This document shows positions 45,346 to 54,160 of a stretch of 64,000 bases of DNA, piece by piece. Below the pieces are notes generated by a model, which saw nothing but the letters and a program-made list of their open reading frames with translations, did no database searches and was not told the DNA's origin. A program made the position numbers and the translations under genes. Source of the stretch: Sporolactobacillus sp. STSJ-5 (lineage in GTDB: Bacteria > Bacillota > Bacilli > Bacillales > Sporolactobacillaceae); contig NZ_JANFOJ010000001.1 in NCBI RefSeq assembly GCF_024385605.1, positions 186,001 to 250,000 of the forward strand, in the 5' to 3' direction. The stretch's first letter is position 1; each line of letters begins with the position of its first letter.

Positions 45346-45373
45346 GCATCCTTTAGGGGATGCCCGTTTTGTT
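45346..45373 (+). terminator. Terminator of the FlxA-like gene
   Basis: Stem GCATCC / GGATGC with a six-base loop, followed by CCGTTTTGTTTT. Confidence 0.75.
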
Positions 45374-45399
45374 TTATTTACTTTTTAAATGGGCAGTTA

Positions 45400-45855
45400 T
45401 TAGAAAATCTCAGCTAACTTTTCTTCCGAAACAACCTTTATCCCATTCTTTTCTAACAGGGCAGCTGTAACACCGCTGCCTTCAATTTTTTGTCCATTAA
45501 ATGCACCATTATATATTTTTTTGCTCCCGCACGAAGGACTATTTTCCTTGAGAACAACCGTCGTCGCATGAAGCTCCGTGACTTTTTTCAAAGTCAGATT
45601 GGCACCTTTAATATACTGCTCTGTTACATCCGTACCCGATTTGGTGACTACTCGGGCAGTTCCGTTAAGGACATCCTTCCCGTCACCGCCTACAATTTCT
45701 GCCGGTTCCCTGGGAATTAAAAATCCTCCAAGCAATTCTGGACATACAGAAACAGCCTCTCCACGATCAATCAGCTGCATGATTCGATTATCCAAACAAT
45801 GCGATCCATTGTACCTTACCGCGAGTCCTGCAAGGCAGGAACTTACAACAATCAT
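45400..45855 (-). CDS. DUF523 protein (YbbK-like)
   Basis: A 151-residue protein with the DUF523 marks: SSCLAGLAVRYNG at residues 5-17, VCPELLGGF near 38-46 and KENSPSCGSKKIYNG near 103-117. The conserved cysteines (7, 38 and 109) suggest metal or thiol chemistry. The biochemical role is not established. Last gene of a three-gene operon (33 bases after the acetyltransferase gene). Confidence 0.9.
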   Translation of the reverse strand: MIVVSSCLAGLAVRYNGSHCLDNRIMQLIDRGEAVSVCPELLGGFLIPREPAEIVGGDGKDVLNGTARVVTKSGTDVTEQYIKGANLTLKKVTELHATTVVLKENSPSCGSKKIYNGAFNGQKIEGSGVTAALLEKNGIKVVSEEKLAEIF

Positions 45856-45888
45856 TAAGACACCTCATTTTTTAATTTCAACCATGAC

Positions 45889-46470
45889 TCATATGTTTTT
45901 TCGATAACATCGGCATTCATGGACCCGGTTGAATTTGTCTTTAATCATTTCCTCTTCTTCTCCTGCATAATGCGCAAAACAACTAATGGGTCTCACTTTT
46001 TTTAAAGATGATTTAATAACACCATTCAACTCATTGTTCTCCATAATGACATGCAGATAGTGATTCACTTGGTGAAAACCGTTTTTCCGATACCAGTGAT
46101 TCACCCATTCATCATCACGTGTATAGGCTTCCAGCTGATCAATATTCCGTGCTTTGAGTCTTTTTTCTGCTTCATGCAGCAATTGCTGCCCAATTCCTAG
46201 ACGCTGAAAATCGGGATGGACAGCCAAGTTCCAGATCATCCCGCCTAATGATGAGCATTCTGTGCAAACTGTCTTGCTTGCTTTTTCACATTCGATGTCA
46301 ATCAGGCCGACAATCTTTCCATCTTCAACCGCAACAAGTTCAATTGAGGGGTGATCATAAGTTTCCTTTTCCTGTAAAACATTATCATAATAGGCTGTAT
46401 GTAAAAAGGACAGAACGCGGCAGCGCAGCCAGCCTTCTTCATCATCTGTCTGGTATTCTCTAATTAACAA
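45889..46470 (-). CDS. GNAT-family N-acetyltransferase
   Basis: A 193-residue acetyltransferase. Acetyl-CoA motif A is LAVHPDFQRLGIGQQLLHEAE near residue 85-105, and the YRKNGF motif near 130 is typical. The last 50 residues are outside the core and include three Cys near the end. The substrate is unknown. Middle gene of the operon, 18 bases after the upstream gene. Confidence 0.88.
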   Translation of the reverse strand: MLIREYQTDDEEGWLRCRVLSFLHTAYYDNVLQEKETYDHPSIELVAVEDGKIVGLIDIECEKASKTVCTECSSLGGMIWNLAVHPDFQRLGIGQQLLHEAEKRLKARNIDQLEAYTRDDEWVNHWYRKNGFHQVNHYLHVIMENNELNGVIKSSLKKVRPISCFAHYAGEEEEMIKDKFNRVHECRCYRKNI

Positions 46471-46488
46471 TTGAGAAGCTCCTTTTTA

Positions 46489-47205
46489 TTAGGCATTTTT
46501 TATCGTGTTTATGATTTTTATGTATTGCAGATCTCCCAAACCATATTGAGGAAAAACACGAAATAATTCGTTTACGAGTTCATCTTGAGAACGATCTCTA
46601 TTTTTTTTTATAAACGCCGTGATCTCGTTATCTTTCTTTAGATACTCTAAATAGAGCTTGATTCCCTGGTACATAACAGGCATTAATTGAAGATTTGGCA
46701 AACAATGATGGATTAATACCTGCACATAAATTTTTTTATAACCATCCGGAACAAGTTCCGTTTCTTCAACCTCATAAGTCGTTTCGTTCACTTTCTGGAA
46801 GAATACCTTTCCTTTGTACTCGATTTGATCCAAATAGGCCAATACAGTTAAAAAATTCATTTGACAAAACATGTCATCCCCGAACCACAAAACAATACAC
46901 TCATAATGTTTTTCAAAAAGAGGTTTTAAAGGAGCAATTGTGAGCTTCTCATATTTTGCTAATGATACTTGATGTCCGAACGCTCTCATTTTATTAAAAG
47001 GTTCACTAAAAATTGTTTGATGTGTGTCGTTTGAACACATGGCTTCATTGAAGGGAGCAAAATCACCCCTGCCCATTAACCCTTGTGTAGAAAATTCTTT
47101 ATACATCATTTCGCCGTTTAAGATATTCAATATGCTCTGATCAAACTGATCCGAAATTTGATCCTGCAACGCTTCAATCGCTAGCTTCCGAGAAACATCC
47201 ACCAA
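46489..47205 (-). CDS. DUF1835-like protein
   Basis: A 238-residue soluble protein. Features recalling DUF1835 proteins are an early ILNGEMM segment, an FNEAMCSND stretch, and VLWFGDDMFCQMNFLTVLAYL near residue 110. The match is from pattern memory and moderate. Start: GGGAGG lies seven bases before a TTG at 47205; an upstream ATG at 47229 has no site. First gene of a three-gene operon with the GNAT and DUF523 genes; function unknown. Confidence 0.5.
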   Translation of the reverse strand: MVDVSRKLAIEALQDQISDQFDQSILNILNGEMMYKEFSTQGLMGRGDFAPFNEAMCSNDTHQTIFSEPFNKMRAFGHQVSLAKYEKLTIAPLKPLFEKHYECIVLWFGDDMFCQMNFLTVLAYLDQIEYKGKVFFQKVNETTYEVEETELVPDGYKKIYVQVLIHHCLPNLQLMPVMYQGIKLYLEYLKKDNEITAFIKKNRDRSQDELVNELFRVFPQYGLGDLQYIKIINTIKNA

Positions 47206-47645
47206 AACACCGCCTCCCGTATCCTGCATAGTTATTCACTATTGAACGAAGAAACCGTTCTTCTCGCAATAACTTTGACATTTTCCATATATCACAGTAT
47301 CAGTTTACTTGTAGACTTAATGATTAGGATAATTTAATCTTATCGCATTTCAGAACAAAATAAAGCCGCAAAACTGCCTGTTTTCTAAAGCTAAACTTTT
47401 CACTGCCGAATCACGATACTTCACTGATTTAATTCAAATGAATCAACAGAAGCACCTGTGAAAATAATCAGTAATTCCTCTTGTAATAAATTGAAACTAT
47501 CCGCAAAAAATAACGTATTTAGAAGGGATATTAAAAACTAAAAAATTATGCTCTCAATCCATTGCCATTTGGCAACTGGATGAAAAATTGACTTAGATAA
47601 ATTGCTGAATATTCATACATGACAAACAGGCGAAGGGGCAATAAT
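47206..47645. other. Gene-free stretch upstream of the acyl-CoA synthetase gene
   Basis: AT-rich, between divergent genes. A possible promoter toward the synthetase is TTGACT (47588-47593) with a poor -10 TATTCA/ATTCAT 16-17 bases on. Nothing else is clear. Confidence 0.4.
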
Positions 47646-49298
47646 TTGAGAACAAAACAGTTCAACAAAGCCACACGGTATACTGATTTTCGGGAAATGA
47701 TTTACGCAAGCGCAAAGAAGTTCAGGAAAAAGTCTGCCTTCCAGATAAAGATTGGGAGCGGGAGCTACCGATATGTGAGTTATTCTCAATTTAAAGAGGG
47801 GTACAGGGCAGTAGGCACGCTTTTTCTAGATCTTGGCTTGTCCGGTAAGCGAATCGCAGTCATCGGTAAAAACAGCTATGCATGGGTGCTGCACTATGCG
47901 TGCGCCGCTTCAGTCGGTGTGGCAGTTCCAATCGATCGCGAACTGTCGCCGGAAGATATGCATCAATTCATTGTCAGTGCTGATTGTGCCGCGGTATGTG
48001 CGGACAAAGAGATACTCGAGCAATTGCAACCGATCATCAGCAGCAAACGATTACTTCTGCCTTTGCAGGACACCATGTCACCGATCCCTGCGGATGACAC
48101 GCGAATTGACACGATTCCGATTGATGAAAATGAAATGAGTGTGCTTATTTTCACTTCAGGCACGTCCGGAAATCCAAAAGGTGTGTGCCTTTCTCAAAAG
48201 AATATTTGCGCTAATATTTTTGCGACTTCGCAAATCGTAAAGATCACGTCGCGCGACAAAACGCTTTCCATTCTGCCCCTTTGTCATACGTACGAATGCA
48301 CTTTGGATTGCTTGCTTATTCTGTCACGCGGAGCCTGCATTGCTTACGCCGACAGTCTGAATGCCATACGCCGCAACATTCTTGAATACAGCCCAACGAT
48401 TCTCGTCGTCGTTCCCGCGCTGCTTCAGCTTTTAGACAAGCGCATTCAAGCGGCTATTGTAAAGAATAGTCCGGTAAAATATCAAACCATGCTCAAAGCA
48501 TCTTCAATCTCGATGACGCTTCCCAATTTGCCTGCGCTTGTAAGGATGGCGATCCGGCGAAAAGTGAAGAAATCACTTGGGGGAAAAATTCATACATGCA
48601 TTGTCGGCGGAGCAGATCTTCCCTCTGCTGTGGTCGAAGATTTTCTGGCGTTTGGTATTCGAGCGTTGCAAGGCTATGGGCTCACTGAAACCGCACCTCT
48701 TTTGGCAGGAAACAATGATTTTTATTTCAATGCCAAATCGACAGGCGTTGCTGTTCCCGGCGTCGAATTGATGATCGACAGCCCCAATGATGCCGGTGTC
48801 GGCGAAATTTTGGCCAAAGGCGATAACATCATGCTTGGTTACTATAACGATCCGGTGGCCACGGCAAACACATTCCGCAACGGCTATTTTCGGACAGGTG
48901 ATTTGGGATGCATTGATAAGGACGGGGCTTTATATATCAAAGGACGCATGAAGAATGTGATTGTAACAGCTAATGGCAAAAATATTTATCCTGAGGAATT
49001 AGAAGCGCGGCTCTTGGAAAAAGAGACGATTAGCGAAGCGCTTATTCTTTCTGGAAATGACCATAATGGAAGCATCTGTGTGAAGGCCAAGATATTCCCG
49101 AATTTAGATTCCATGACCGAACTAATCGGTCATCTGCCTGCAAAAGAAGAACTTCAAGCCATGATCAAATCAATTATTGATGAAGTAAACAACAAAATAC
49201 CGGATTATAAACACATCCGTGTGTTCGAAATTCTAGAAAAAGAATTTGAAAAAACAACAACAAGGAAAATCAGGCGATGCGGGATAAATCTCGTTTGA
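47646..49298 (+). CDS. AMP-forming acyl-CoA synthetase
   Basis: A 550-residue adenylate-forming enzyme: P-loop LIFTSGTSGNPKG near residue 170, GYGLTETAP near 345, YFRTGDLGCID near 420, and IKGRMKNVIVTANGKNIYPEELE with the lysine-bearing C-terminal hinge near 440-465. The length and the early AFQIKIGSGSYRYVSYSQF region place it with long-chain fatty-acid CoA ligases. Start TTG at 47646 is chosen because AGGGG lies seven bases before it; an ATG nine codons upstream has no site. No fatty-acid genes are adjacent. Confidence 0.88.
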   Translation: MRTKQFNKATRYTDFREMIYASAKKFRKKSAFQIKIGSGSYRYVSYSQFKEGYRAVGTLFLDLGLSGKRIAVIGKNSYAWVLHYACAASVGVAVPIDRELSPEDMHQFIVSADCAAVCADKEILEQLQPIISSKRLLLPLQDTMSPIPADDTRIDTIPIDENEMSVLIFTSGTSGNPKGVCLSQKNICANIFATSQIVKITSRDKTLSILPLCHTYECTLDCLLILSRGACIAYADSLNAIRRNILEYSPTILVVVPALLQLLDKRIQAAIVKNSPVKYQTMLKASSISMTLPNLPALVRMAIRRKVKKSLGGKIHTCIVGGADLPSAVVEDFLAFGIRALQGYGLTETAPLLAGNNDFYFNAKSTGVAVPGVELMIDSPNDAGVGEILAKGDNIMLGYYNDPVATANTFRNGYFRTGDLGCIDKDGALYIKGRMKNVIVTANGKNIYPEELEARLLEKETISEALILSGNDHNGSICVKAKIFPNLDSMTELIGHLPAKEELQAMIKSIIDEVNNKIPDYKHIRVFEILEKEFEKTTTRKIRRCGINLV

Positions 49299-49429
49299 TA
49301 GAATTCGTCAAACAAAAACGTTCTAAAAAGACTGCACGGCTCTTACAGAACAGCCGGCCTAACGGCTACATTTAATAGGTAAACCATCTTTTTTCAGAGG
49401 AATTTTTAACTTTCTCGAATTACGATAAA

Positions 49430-49464
49430 AAAACAACAGCCGGCCCTTTAACAGGAACCGGCTG
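49430..49464 (-). terminator. Terminator of gerE
   Basis: Stem CAGCCGG (49438-49444) / CCGGCTG (49458-49464) with a 13-base loop, followed on the minus strand by TTGTTTTTTT. Confidence 0.88.
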
Positions 49465-49467
49465 ATG

Positions 49468-49692
49468 CTATAATTTGAGTTCTCCGAGCCTGAGCAGTTC
49501 AACGACTGCCTGGGAGCGTCCTTTCACACCTAATTTTTGCATGGTGTTTGAAATGTGATTACGAACAGTCTTTTCACTTATGAAGAGTTCTTTAGCTATG
49601 TCTCGGGTCGTCTTGTCTTGGACAAGCAGTTCGAAAACTTCTCTTTCCCTCTTCGTCAGCAAAGGCTTTGGACGGTGATATTCTTCCTTCAA
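49468..49692 (-). CDS. gerE: GerE, LuxR-type regulator of late spore-coat genes
   Basis: A DNA-binding protein made only of a LuxR helix-turn-helix domain: LLTKREREVFELLVQDKTTR, then the recognition region ISEKTVRNHISN and LGVKGRSQAVVEL. B. subtilis GerE is almost the same and also 74 residues. The start is TTG at 49692, preceded by AAGGAGG; it restores the B. subtilis N-terminus MKEE-like. GerE acts with sigma-K in the mother cell. In B. subtilis sdhCAB lies upstream; here that place holds fumC. Confidence 0.97.
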   Translation of the reverse strand: MKEEYHRPKPLLTKREREVFELLVQDKTTRDIAKELFISEKTVRNHISNTMQKLGVKGRSQAVVELLRLGELKL

Positions 49693-49934
49693 AAATTCCC
49701 CCTCCTTGCTCAGCAAAAGAACGGTTGGGGAAGGCTTTTAGTCATTTACATTTTATGAAAACAAGGTCGATGCGTGCCAAGAATAAGTATTTTACGCAAA
49801 CGCCCGTACAATGATTGCACATTGAAGATATATAGCGTTCGAAACCGCATTCAACTGCTCGATGTCGAATGTAATTCCAATCATTTAAAGCTTTCTGAGT
49901 GATTCTGCTAGGCATGGTATCACAGAACATTTTG

Positions 49935-49979
49935 TGACAAAAAGACCGTTCATCCGCGAATTACTGCGAATAAACGGTC
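49935..49979 (-). terminator. Terminator of fumC
   Basis: Stem GACCGTT (49944-49950) / AACGGTC (49973-49979) with inner pairing; five T follow on the minus strand. Confidence 0.8.
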
Positions 49980-49998
49980 GATTTAACAATCAGTGTAT

Positions 49999-51387
49999 TT
50001 ATTGATGCGGGTGCACCATTTCTTCAGGCTTAACATAGGCATCGAACTCTTCACTGGTGAGCAGGCCAAGTTTCAGAGCTGCTTCTTTTAAGCTGATGCC
50101 CTCCTGATGGGCGAGCTTTGATATTTTCGCTGATTTTTCATAGCCAATTTTGGGATTCAAGGCAGTAACCAGCATCAATGAATGATGAAGGAAATAGTCG
50201 ATTTTTTCCTGATTTACTTTCATCCCTACAGTACAATGAATCGTAAACGACTGCATGACATCAGTCAATAACTTGGCAGATTGAAGAAAATTGTACCCGA
50301 TAACGGGCTTGAATACGTTTAATTCAAAATTACCCTGGCTCGCTGCAAATCCAATCGCTGCATCATTCCCCATAACCTGGACGGCAACCATTGTAACGGC
50401 CTCGGCCTGGGTAGGATTTACCTTGCCGGGCATAATGGAGCTGCCCGGTTCATTTGCCGGGATCTCTAATTCGCCGAATCCGCAGCGCGGTCCGCTCGCA
50501 AGCCAGCGCACATCGTTGGCAATTTTCATTAGATCTGCCGCGAGTGCCTTTAATGCACCATGTGCCGCCACCAACGCGTCATGGCTGGTCAGCGCATGAA
50601 ACTTATTATCCGATGCATAAAACTCTTTGCCAGTCATAATGCTGATTTCTTTCGCGGCCTGATCACCAAATTCCGCAGGTGCATTTAAGCCGGTTCCAAC
50701 AGCAGTCCCGCCGATTGCTAAGCTCTTTAAATGATTTAGGGTTCCTTCGATGAGTGCCTTCGATTCTTTAAGCATGAACGCCCATCCGCTGATCTCTTGA
50801 CCTACGGTGAGCGGAACCGCATCCTGCAAATGTGTACGACCGATTTTAACCACCTCGGCGAACTCCTGCGATTTTGCGTCAAGTGTAGCCTTCAGCTCGT
50901 CCAATGCCGGCAACAGTTGATTTTCAATCGCTTGTACGGCAGCAATATGGAGCGCAGTAGGGAACGTGTCGTTTGAGCTTTGCGCTTTATTAACATCGTC
51001 ATTGGGATGAACGCGTAGGTCACTGTCTTTATCCTTCAACAGTTGATTTGCGCGATTGGCAAGCACTTCATTCATATTCATATTTGATTGCGTGCCGCTA
51101 CCGGTTTGCCAAACGACAAGAGGAAACTCATCATTCCATTGTCCTGCAATTACTTCATCAGCGGCAGCTGCAATTGCCTCTGCTTTCGCTGTATTCAATG
51201 TTCCCAGTTTTTGATTTGCCAATGCTGCACTTTTTTTTAAAATTGCGAACGCATGAACAATTTCCAATGGCATCCTTTCCCAGCCTATTTTAAAATTATC
51301 CTTACTTCTTTGTGTCTGAGCTGCCCATAAGCGATCAGCCGGCACCTTAACTTCGCCGAGTGTGTCATGCTCCAGTCTATATTCCAT
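49999..51387 (-). CDS. fumC: Fumarate hydratase class II
   Basis: Iron-independent fumarase that interconverts fumarate and malate. The signature [11 protein letters not shown] near residue 315 and [10 protein letters not shown] near 96 are clear; length 462 equals B. subtilis CitG. AAGGGAAG precedes the ATG. It occupies the chromosomal slot of sdhCAB between yslB and gerE; no succinate dehydrogenase is present in the window. It may serve a reductive malate-fumarate branch or aspartate/purine fumarate recycling. Confidence 0.96.
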   Translation of the reverse strand: MEYRLEHDTLGEVKVPADRLWAAQTQRSKDNFKIGWERMPLEIVHAFAILKKSAALANQKLGTLNTAKAEAIAAAADEVIAGQWNDEFPLVVWQTGSGTQSNMNMNEVLANRANQLLKDKDSDLRVHPNDDVNKAQSSNDTFPTALHIAAVQAIENQLLPALDELKATLDAKSQEFAEVVKIGRTHLQDAVPLTVGQEISGWAFMLKESKALIEGTLNHLKSLAIGGTAVGTGLNAPAEFGDQAAKEISIMTGKEFYASDNKFHALTSHDALVAAHGALKALAADLMKIANDVRWLASGPRCGFGELEIPANEPGSSIMPGKVNPTQAEAVTMVAVQVMGNDAAIGFAASQGNFELNVFKPVIGYNFLQSAKLLTDVMQSFTIHCTVGMKVNQEKIDYFLHHSLMLVTALNPKIGYEKSAKISKLAHQEGISLKEAALKLGLLTSEEFDAYVKPEEMVHPHQ

Positions 51388-51583
51388 GAATTTGTCTCTT
51401 CCCTTCCATTAATTCTATACTCAGTGTCACATAAATTACCTGATTTGTGAAATACCAATTATTAATCATTCACATTTCTGTTCATTAAGTAAAGCAGTAT
51501 CGAAAAAATAAAACACATATTACGTTTATCTGTCGTAGTGAAACAGAGAAAAGACAGTTATAATAGTCAATGGAGGGATGAAG

Positions 51584-52051
51584 ATGACGAGAAACAATAC
51601 CTGTCCGCAGCCGGAACACTATGGAGACGCGACCGTACCGGCTTTCGGTTATGAACTCATAAGAAATTTACTAATTCCCGAACTGCTCGGCAAGGAAACG
51701 GCATCGATCCTGTATTGGTCGGGACGTAAAATAGCACGTCAATATCCGCTCGACAATGAGCAGCAGATTATTGACTTTTTTGATCAAGCCGGATGGGGCG
51801 TTTTGGAGCAAGTGAATAAGGAAAAAAATAAAATGACTTTTGAATGTAGTTCTCCGCTCGTTGAATCGAGAATCAAAGATTATTCGGATTCAAGCAGTTT
51901 TGCATTAGAATCAGGGTTTATTGCCGAACAGATACAGCGGCAGACCGGCTGCGTTGCTGAGAGTTATATGGAAACAAAGACCGGACGTCAAAAGAAGGTA
52001 ATCTTTCTCATTAAATGGGATGTAAAGGATCCGGTTGGTACAGAAAATTAA
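51584..52051 (+). CDS. yslB: YslB family protein (DUF2507)
   Basis: A 155-residue protein typical of YslB: VPAFGYELIRNLLIPELLG at the start, ILYWSGRKIARQYPL near 45, and ALESGFIAEQIQRQTG near 105. The structure of the family is related to heme-NO/V4R-type domains, but function is unknown. ATG at 51584 is chosen since GGAGG is seven bases upstream. Position next to lysC and uvrC follows B. subtilis. Confidence 0.9.
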   Translation: MTRNNTCPQPEHYGDATVPAFGYELIRNLLIPELLGKETASILYWSGRKIARQYPLDNEQQIIDFFDQAGWGVLEQVNKEKNKMTFECSSPLVESRIKDYSDSSSFALESGFIAEQIQRQTGCVAESYMETKTGRQKKVIFLIKWDVKDPVGTEN

Positions 52052-52072
52052 TGGTTGGCAATGATCTCAAAT

Positions 52073-52113
52073 AAACAGCACCTCAGGGAATGAAACCCTT
52101 GAGGTGCTGTTTG
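52073..52113 (+). terminator. Terminator of yslB
   Basis: Stem AACAGCACCTCA / TGAGGTGCTGTT with inner GG/CC pairs, ending TTTGATT. Confidence 0.88.
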
Positions 52114-52172
52114 ATTAACTTCTAGCAAAACAGTTTACTTATATGCAGTCCACATCTTCAAACGAAAGTATC

Positions 52173-52456
52173 TAAGAAAAACCGGGCGAAAAGCGCCCGG
52201 TCTTTAATCTCCAGCCATGTGTGATTGGTTTGTGTCATTACAGTGTTGAATCATCGCTTCGGTTGCTCGCATCAACTGAGCGCGACCGCGGGCGCACCGC
52301 GAGCCTCCTCAGACAAGCAGAAATCTGCGGGGTCTCGCTGGCACGCGATCAACAGGGCCGCACCCGCAGGCGTCTCGCACCTCCGCTTTGATTCTCGGTC
52401 AAGGCACTGGTTTATTCGTTTAAATATGGGGTAAAATCTTATACTTTCTTTACTTG
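52173..52456 (+). repeat. Interspersed repeat, copy 3
   Basis: A 284-base copy between the 3' ends of yslB and lysC. Its first 30 bases form a perfect 8-bp hairpin ACCGGGCG / CGCCCGGT followed by CTTT; the other copies have mismatches there. The core is about 98 percent identical to copy 2 by eye. Confidence 0.92.
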
Positions 52457-52460
52457 TAAA

Positions 52461-52488
52461 AAAAGCAGGCGGGCTGCCTGCTTTTAAA
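52461..52488 (-). terminator. Terminator of lysC
   Basis: Perfect stem AAAAGCAGGC / GCCTGCTTTT with a five-base loop; TTTTTTT follows on the minus strand. Confidence 0.9.
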
Positions 52489-52499
52489 AGCCGTAATTT

Positions 52500-52997
52500 T
52501 TATAAACTCATGGATTCCTCTTCTGCCAAATGAAAGGTTTCATGAAGGGTATCGAGCGCCAGCATCAGTTTATTTTCATCAATAATCGTTGAGACTTTGA
52601 TTTCCGACGTACTGATCATCTTGACCTTAATATCCTTTTCAGCTAAGGCATGAAACATTTCTGCCGCGACACCTGGATTTGATGCCATACCCGATCCGAC
52701 AATCGAAACCTTGGCAAGTTCGGACTCAAAGATCATTTTATGATATTCAAGTTCTGCTTCCTGAGCGCGCAGCACGTCAAGTGTTTCATTGAGTACATCA
52801 TGATCAACAGTGAACGAAAGACTTGTTCTTGCTTCATCGAGGACGTTCTGAACAATGACGTCAATGTTAATATGTTTCGCCGCAATTGCATCGAACACGC
52901 GCGATACCGCTGCTACATTATTTGGAAGTCCAAGCAGCGTCACCTTCGTCACATTTTTCTCAAAAGCAAGTCCTCTAACCGACTTTGTCTTCTCCAT
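52500..52997 (-). CDS. lysC: Aspartokinase beta subunit from internal start in lysC
   Basis: An in-frame start within lysC: AAGGAGG, eight bases, then ATG at 52997, giving a 165-residue product equal to the two ACT domains (starts MEKTKSVRGL). B. subtilis aspartokinase II is an alpha2-beta2 enzyme whose beta chain is made this way. The perfect internal ribosome binding site is the evidence here. Confidence 0.85.
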   Translation of the reverse strand: MEKTKSVRGLAFEKNVTKVTLLGLPNNVAAVSRVFDAIAAKHINIDVIVQNVLDEARTSLSFTVDHDVLNETLDVLRAQEAELEYHKMIFESELAKVSIVGSGMASNPGVAAEMFHALAEKDIKVKMISTSEIKVSTIIDENKLMLALDTLHETFHLAEEESMSL

Positions 52998-53732
52998 TGA
53001 CACTTCCTCCTTAATTACCGTACCCTCTTCTTCGGAGAATGATGAGCATACGACCAGCTCAAGATGGCTGTTCTTCGCATACTCAACAGCGCGCGGATGT
53101 AGCACACCAGCTCCAAGATAGGCCATTTCAAGCATTTCGTCATAACTGATTTCCTTCAGCTTTCGCGCCTTTTTCACGTAGCGCGGATCTGTTGTAAAGA
53201 CCCCGGTCACATCCGTGTGGATCTCACATCGCTTCGCACCGAATGCCGCTGCAATCGCCACAGCTGAAGTATCCGAACCGCCTCTGCCCAGCGTTGTGAT
53301 TTCGCCGTCCTCTGTCACACCTTGGAATCCGGCCACAATCACAATCGATCCTTTCTTCAACTGTGGACGGATCAATGAGGTGTCAATTGACGAGATCTTC
53401 GCACTTTCGTGAACTGCTTCCGTTTTGATCCCGGCTTGCCAACCGGTAAATGATATTGCATGATAGCCGCGTTCGTTCAGAACCATGGACAGCAATGCGA
53501 TGGTTACCTGCTCTCCTGTCGACAAAAGCACATCCATTTCCCTCTTTGACGGCCGATCGGAAATCTCTCCGGCCATTGAAACAAGTGTGTCCGTTGTTTT
53601 CCCCATTGCTGAAACAACCACAATTACTTGATTACCGGCCTCTTTTTTCTTAATAACTTTATCCGCTACCTTCTGCAACCGTTCCACTGACGCAACTGAT
53701 GTTCCGCCAAACTTCATTACCGTTAAAGCCAC
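52500..53732 (-). CDS. lysC: Aspartokinase II, lysine-sensitive
   Basis: Phosphorylates aspartate, the first step to lysine, threonine and methionine. Kinase motif KFGGTSVAS at residues 8-16, FTTDPRYV near 173-180, and two C-terminal ACT domains (from about 260). Length 410 matches the B. subtilis alpha subunit. An internal ATG (codon 246, at 52997) with AAGGAGG eight bases upstream yields the separate beta subunit. The gene is preceded by a lysine riboswitch and terminator, so lysine represses it. Confidence 0.97.
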   Translation of the reverse strand: MALTVMKFGGTSVASVERLQKVADKVIKKKEAGNQVIVVVSAMGKTTDTLVSMAGEISDRPSKREMDVLLSTGEQVTIALLSMVLNERGYHAISFTGWQAGIKTEAVHESAKISSIDTSLIRPQLKKGSIVIVAGFQGVTEDGEITTLGRGGSDTSAVAIAAAFGAKRCEIHTDVTGVFTTDPRYVKKARKLKEISYDEMLEMAYLGAGVLHPRAVEYAKNSHLELVVCSSFSEEEGTVIKEEVSMEKTKSVRGLAFEKNVTKVTLLGLPNNVAAVSRVFDAIAAKHINIDVIVQNVLDEARTSLSFTVDHDVLNETLDVLRAQEAELEYHKMIFESELAKVSIVGSGMASNPGVAAEMFHALAEKDIKVKMISTSEIKVSTIIDENKLMLALDTLHETFHLAEEESMSL

Positions 53733-53854
53733 TGCACTCGCTCCTTTAAACTATGACCGGCATTATTATCTTCGCTCTTTCCGGATCCTCTGTAATGAAG
53801 ACACGGGATCACTTGATAAGAACGTGCTCCTCATTATTCGTTATCGTCAGTGAC

Positions 53855-53883
53855 AAAAAGAACAGCGAGAGATCCCCGCTGTT
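53855..53883 (-). terminator. Riboswitch-controlled terminator upstream of lysC
   Basis: On the minus strand AACAGCG / CGCTGTT, then CTTTTT. It follows the lysine aptamer and would stop transcription when lysine is bound. Confidence 0.85.
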
Positions 53884-53907
53884 GAACAGTCAATCGTTTT
53901 TCAACAT

Positions 53908-54102
53908 GCTGAGATAGTTCTCCACACTTTTAAAAGTAATTTTAAAAAAGTATGACAGCCCTGCACTTGTTCAGTGCAGATCCAGCCCGGAACGATGATG
54001 AAGTCGTTCCGGCTTCGGCAGGTTTCCCTTTCCGCCGCGGTCAATGAATTCCATCTTTCTCGCGCGGCTTACTAATGAAGACTGCTCCTCTATCACTTCA
54101 GA
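53908..54102 (-). ncRNA. Lysine riboswitch (L box)
   Basis: On the minus strand the conserved L-box landmarks appear in order: GTGATAGAGG at the 5' P1 arm (near 54096), AGTAAGCCGCGCGAGAAAG, GGCGGAAAGGGAAACC, CTGCCGAAGCCGG, the GGGCTGGATCTGCACTG region, AGGGCTGTCA, and AACTATCTC closing P1 (near 53911). These match the B. subtilis lysC leader as I remember it. A terminator follows and a promoter precedes it. Confidence 0.93.
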
Positions 54103-54125
54103 TATTTGAAAATTAAGTTACGGAA

Positions 54126-54154
54126 ATTATAACAAACCTAGCGAACCGAGACAA
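54126..54154 (-). promoter_or_regulatory. Promoter of the lysC riboswitch transcript
   Basis: On the minus strand TTGTCT (54154-54149), 17-base spacer, TATAAT (54131-54126). It lies just after the uvrC stop and about 25 bases before the aptamer. Confidence 0.8.
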
Positions 54155-54160
54155 TACCCT

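Noticed and set aside
49742-49930. 62-codon minus-strand frame between gerE and fumC with CNHCTGVC
   Set aside because: No ribosome binding site and it begins within the AT-rich spacer after the fumC terminator; cysteine pairs are probably chance.
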